DNA from: an uncultured Butyrivibrio sp.
GTDB taxonomy: Bacteria; Bacillota; Clostridia; Lachnospirales; Lachnospiraceae
DNA: 64,000 bases
NCBI GenBank assembly: GCA_946536145.1
Contig: CAMNEA010000004.1
Location: forward strand, 29,338-93,337
Direction of reading: 5' to 3'
The notes below the pieces were generated by a model that was not told where the DNA came from, searched no databases, and worked only from the letters and a program-made list of their open reading frames with translations. Positions 61,550-64,000 of this stretch are shown here, one piece after another. Numbering within the stretch: position 1 is the first letter of the stretch; each line of letters starts with the position of its first letter. Made by a program: the position numbers and the translations under genes.

Positions 61550-62604
61550 TGAGTAATGAACTTATACCGGTAATAATACCTGCATATGAACCCGATGAGA
61601 GGCTTTGCGCGCTCGTGGATGAGCTTATAAGTGAAGATATTTCGACTGTCATTGTGGTAAATGACGGCTCTGCTGACGAATCCTATGCCGGCATATTTGA
61701 TGAGGTTAAAAGCAAAGGCGCGACAGTGCTTAAACATGCCGTGAATATGGGAAAGGGCAGGGCGCTCAAGACGGCGTTCAACTACTGCCTTAACGAATAT
61801 CCTTCGATGATCGGCGCAGTCACGGCGGACTCTGACGGTCAGCACAAGGTGTCGGATATCAAAAAGTGCATGGAGGCATTGCTAGAGGATGGCAAGGCGC
61901 TTGTCCTGGGCGTCAGGGATTTTGACAGGACGGGTATTCCTGCCAGATCTGTGTTTGGAAACAAGGTGACAAGCAAAGTCATGAAGTTCCTCACGGGATT
62001 GTCGATAAGCGATACGCAGACGGGACTTAGAGGAATATCCTCGGAATTTATGAGATTTCTTTTGACGGAAAAAGGAGAGAGGTTTGAGTTCGAGACGAAT
62101 ATGCTCCTCGATGCAAAAGACATGGGCATAGAAATCAAGGAGGTTCCGATCGCGACTATATATTTAGAAGAAAACAGATCGAGCCACTTCAACCCGATAA
62201 AGGATTCGATCAGGATATATGCGGTTTTTTTCAAATTCCTGTTTTCTTCTCTCTCATCGAGTGTGCTTGACATAGTGCTCTTTGGAATTTTCTGCGGCAT
62301 ATTCAGAAATGTGCCGCTTGCGGTCGGATACATTATGCTGTCGACAATCCTGGCAAGGATAATATCTGCGCTCTATAACTTTTTCATAAATTACAAAGTT
62401 GTCTTTCGCGGGAAGGGCAGCAGGGCTTTTTCGGCGCTCAAGTATTTTGCGCTGGCGCTGTGCATAATGCTGCTCAGCGGATCATTTGTGAGCGTGCTTC
62501 ACGGAGTTTTTTACGGGATCCCGGAAGTTGCTGTGAAGATTCCTGTGGACTGCATTCTTTTCCTTGGAAGCTTCTTTGTGCAGCGAGAGGTGGTCTATAA
62601 ATAA
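61549..62604 (+). CDS. GT2 glycosyltransferase fused to a GtrA domain
   Basis: A 351-residue protein. The ATG overlaps the previous stop by one base. The N-terminal 220 residues are a dolichyl-phosphate-mannose-synthase-like GT2 (VIIPAYEPDERLCALVDELI, VVNDGSADES, MGKGRALKTAFNY, TADSDGQHK, SDTQTGLRGIS). From about residue 225 four membrane segments form a GtrA domain (LSSSVLDIVLFGIFCGIF, IISALYNFFINYKVVFRG), which is thought to help move the lipid-linked sugar across the membrane. The fusion suggests one protein makes and presents polyprenyl-phosphate sugar to the GT-C enzyme encoded before it. Confidence 0.9.
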   Translation: MSNELIPVIIPAYEPDERLCALVDELISEDISTVIVVNDGSADESYAGIFDEVKSKGATVLKHAVNMGKGRALKTAFNYCLNEYPSMIGAVTADSDGQHKVSDIKKCMEALLEDGKALVLGVRDFDRTGIPARSVFGNKVTSKVMKFLTGLSISDTQTGLRGISSEFMRFLLTEKGERFEFETNMLLDAKDMGIEIKEVPIATIYLEENRSSHFNPIKDSIRIYAVFFKFLFSSLSSSVLDIVLFGIFCGIFRNVPLAVGYIMLSTILARIISALYNFFINYKVVFRGKGSRAFSALKYFALALCIMLLSGSFVSVLHGVFYGIPEVAVKIPVDCILFLGSFFVQREVVYK

Positions 62605-62611
62605 AAATGTG

Positions 62612-62640
62612 TTGACGCAGATAAATGTCTATGATATAGT
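62612..62640 (+). promoter_or_regulatory. Sigma-A promoter of the rpmG-secE-nusG operon
   Basis: TTGACG at 62612-62617 and TATAGT at 62635-62640 with an ideal 17-base spacer. The leader to rpmG is about 70 bases. Confidence 0.75.
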
Positions 62641-62715
62641 ATACAAGCGACATGAGATATACGTCTTTTTTTTATGCGCAAATTTGTTGAACAGTAAGAC
62701 GCGCGGAGGTGAAAT

Positions 62716-62865
62716 ATGCGTACAAGAATTACATTAGCATGCACAGATTGCAAGAACCGTAACTATGACACAACCAAGGATAAGAAGACTCATCCCGACC
62801 GTGTTGAGATGAAGAAATACTGCCCTTTCTGCAAGAAGCACACACTGCATAAGGAGACCAAGTAA
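62716..62865 (+). CDS. rpmG: Large ribosomal subunit protein bL33
   Basis: A 49-residue protein with CGCGGAGGTG before the ATG. The zinc-ribbon form is present: CTDCKNRNY and CPFCKKHT hold the two CxxC pairs. The N-terminus [12 protein letters not shown] is typical of L33. The Cys-containing form needs zinc; many Firmicutes also keep a zinc-free copy elsewhere. It leads the operon ahead of secE. Confidence 0.96.
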   Translation: MRTRITLACTDCKNRNYDTTKDKKTHPDRVEMKKYCPFCKKHTLHKETK

Positions 62866-62897
62866 TTTCGGCCTTAATAAAAGGGAGACAAACGGGC

Positions 62898-63086
62898 ATG
62901 GATAAGATCAAACATTTTTTTGTCGGTGTTAAGGCAGAGTTTCGAAAGATCATTTGGCCTACGAAAGATGATATCATCAAACAGACAACTGCTGTTGTAG
63001 TGGTATCGGCTATTTGTTGTGCTTTGATCGCTGTTTTGGATTATGCTTTTGAATATGGAATGAATTTCATTACATCCGTTTTCTAA
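62898..63086 (+). CDS. secE: Preprotein translocase subunit SecE
   Basis: A 62-residue single-membrane-segment protein. The amphipathic surface helix (FFVGVKAEFRKIIWPTKDDI) with the W-P motif is followed by one membrane helix (TTAVVVVSAICCALIAVLDY). It clamps the SecY channel. The position between rpmG and nusG is the conserved bacterial order. Confidence 0.96.
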   Translation: MDKIKHFFVGVKAEFRKIIWPTKDDIIKQTTAVVVVSAICCALIAVLDYAFEYGMNFITSVF

Positions 63087-63099
63087 AAAAGGAGATAAT

Positions 63100-63744
63100 A
63101 TGTCAGAAGAAATGGAAAAGAATCTCGACTCTAATGAGGTATTATCAGACGCTGAGGCTGCTGCAGAAGCGGACGTTACTGCTGCGGAGGAGTCAGCCGC
63201 AGAAAATGTCGAGTCTAATGAGAACGAGAACGCACACTGGTACGTTGTTCATACATATTCCGGTTATGAGAACAAAGTAAAGGCTAATCTGGAGAAGACA
63301 ATTGAGAACAGACATCTCCAGGATCAGATTCTGGAAGTCAGGGTTCCTCTTCAGGATGTAGTTGAGGTCAAAAACGGAGCCCGCAAGAATGTTCAGAGGA
63401 AGATGTTCCCCGGATATGTGCTCGTCAACATGGATATGAATGATGAGACATGGTATGTTGTCCGTAATACTCGAGGAGTGACGGGTTTTGTGGGTCCGGG
63501 ATCCAAACCGGTTCCGCTCACTGATGCTGAGATCAAACCTCTTGGCATTAAGACTGACACAGTTTCTGTTGATTTCGGTGTGGGCGATGAGATTGCTGTA
63601 ATTGCGGGGGTTTGGAAGGATACCGCGGGTGTCGTTCAGAGAATGGATTTTGGCAAGCAGACAGCAACTATCAATGTGGATCTCTTTGGTCGTGAGACCC
63701 CTGTAGAGATCAGCTTTGCAGAAGTAAGAAAGATTGATCACTGA
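63100..63744 (+). CDS. nusG: Transcription termination/antitermination protein NusG
   Basis: A 214-residue protein with AGGAGA before the ATG. The NGN domain starts near residue 46 (HWYVVHTYSGYENKVKANLE) and the KOW domain near 165 (VWKDTAGVVQRMDFGKQTAT). The first 45 residues are an acidic, Ala-rich extension not found in B. subtilis NusG; similar extensions occur in Lachnospiraceae. NusG travels with RNA polymerase and affects pausing and termination. Confidence 0.95.
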   Translation: MSEEMEKNLDSNEVLSDAEAAAEADVTAAEESAAENVESNENENAHWYVVHTYSGYENKVKANLEKTIENRHLQDQILEVRVPLQDVVEVKNGARKNVQRKMFPGYVLVNMDMNDETWYVVRNTRGVTGFVGPGSKPVPLTDAEIKPLGIKTDTVSVDFGVGDEIAVIAGVWKDTAGVVQRMDFGKQTATINVDLFGRETPVEISFAEVRKIDH

Positions 63745-63762
63745 TCGTATGATTGATATTTG

Positions 63763-63813
63763 GACGCGTTTTGCGTCTGGATATAGAGTAACTACTGGAG
63801 TGGGAGCAACTCC
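63763..63813 (+). promoter_or_regulatory. Putative ribosomal protein leader before rplK
   Basis: Within the 132-base gap, a hairpin GACGC / GCGTC (63763-63777) and a second GGAGT / ACTCC (63797-63813) with loop GGGAGCA. The GUGGGAG element resembles the protein L1 binding site of 23S rRNA, which the L11-L1 mRNA mimics for autoregulation in other bacteria. No terminator is visible. Confidence 0.4.
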
Positions 63814-63876
63814 TGGTGTGCATATATTGCATATTGCAGGTTTTGCGCCGACCACATATTTTCAGGAGGTGCCATA

Positions 63877-64000
63877 ATGGCAAAGAAAGTCACAGGATAT
63901 ATTAAGTTACAGATCCAGGCTGGTAAAGCAACACCAGCACCACCTGTTGGACCAGCACTTGGTCAGCACGGTGTAAACATCGTTGAATTCACAAAGCAGT
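63877..64000 (+). CDS. rplK: Large ribosomal subunit protein uL11, 5' end only
   Basis: The first 41 codons are inside the window, starting at ATG 63877 with CAGGAGGTG upstream. The sequence [20 protein letters not shown], then [16 protein letters not shown] is canonical L11 (the Pro-rich region contacts rRNA near the GTPase centre). The gene runs off the right edge. Confidence 0.95.
   Translation, partial: MAKKVTGYIKLQIQAGKATPAPPVGPALGQHGVNIVEFTKQ

Overview
The window reads as a chromosomal segment of a Lachnospiraceae-type Firmicute, most like Butyrivibrio or Pseudobutyrivibrio. The basis is the rpmG-secE-nusG-rplK order at the right end, strong AGGAGG-type ribosome binding sites, many intrinsic terminators, Firmicute-type families (DUF2225, HelD, LacI regulators) and moderate GC. 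The genus is inferred from gene content only. No rRNA, tRNA, CRISPR array, insertion sequence or prophage was seen.

Layout. 1-255: the 3' end of a DUF3737-like gene. 370-9258: an unusual cassette of two GNAT-fold genes, a 2018-residue cytoplasmic protein of unknown function, an RsbW-type kinase, an RsbV-type STAS protein and a frameshifted third GNAT relative. 9265-15382: a partly decayed sugar locus with a LacI regulator, a relic of a MalG-type ABC permease, a GH31 glycosidase, an MscS channel, a ROK sugar kinase and an SGNH-hydrolase fragment. The lacI gene and the glycosidase unit carry near-identical promoter-operator elements. 15379-19290: MATE transporter, acetyltransferase, PRPP synthetase and a secreted repeat protein. 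19331-21379: a HelD-like helicase on the minus strand. 21633-25246: ACT protein, homoserine dehydrogenase, aspartate kinase and a Nudix hydrolase. 25263-27084: a NifX-like/SlyD fusion and a membrane protein, both minus strand. 27271-34690: guaB, a GGDEF/EAL protein, glnS and a DUF2225 gene. 35341-41114: TetR, a PfkB-family protein, malQ, a LacI regulator, a HicB-like protein, MscS and thymidine kinase. 41304-48635: a calcium-binding-repeat protein with a sigma-28-like promoter, hisC, membrane and methyltransferase genes, dapF and an orphan substrate-binding lipoprotein. 48806-51266: a SEC-C protein and a divergent thrS. 51350-62604: a cell-surface glycan region (GT-C membrane proteins, GT2 enzymes, glf, a GtrA fusion) interrupted by a zinc-ribbon gene, an XRE-like regulator and a FliD-like gene. 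62612-64000: the ribosomal protein and transcription-factor operon.

Most unusual points: the GNAT / giant protein / RsbW / RsbV cassette, with a duplicated NPWF-GKRR module in the giant protein; the matched LacI promoter-operators around a deleted transporter; a PfkB-family protein whose catalytic GAGD is GAGN; structured leaders with GGA-bearing loops in front of two motility-type genes; and a hairpin before thrS whose loop reads like a tRNA-Thr anticodon loop. All calls were made by reading the sequence; no searches were run, so family names rest on recognised motifs.
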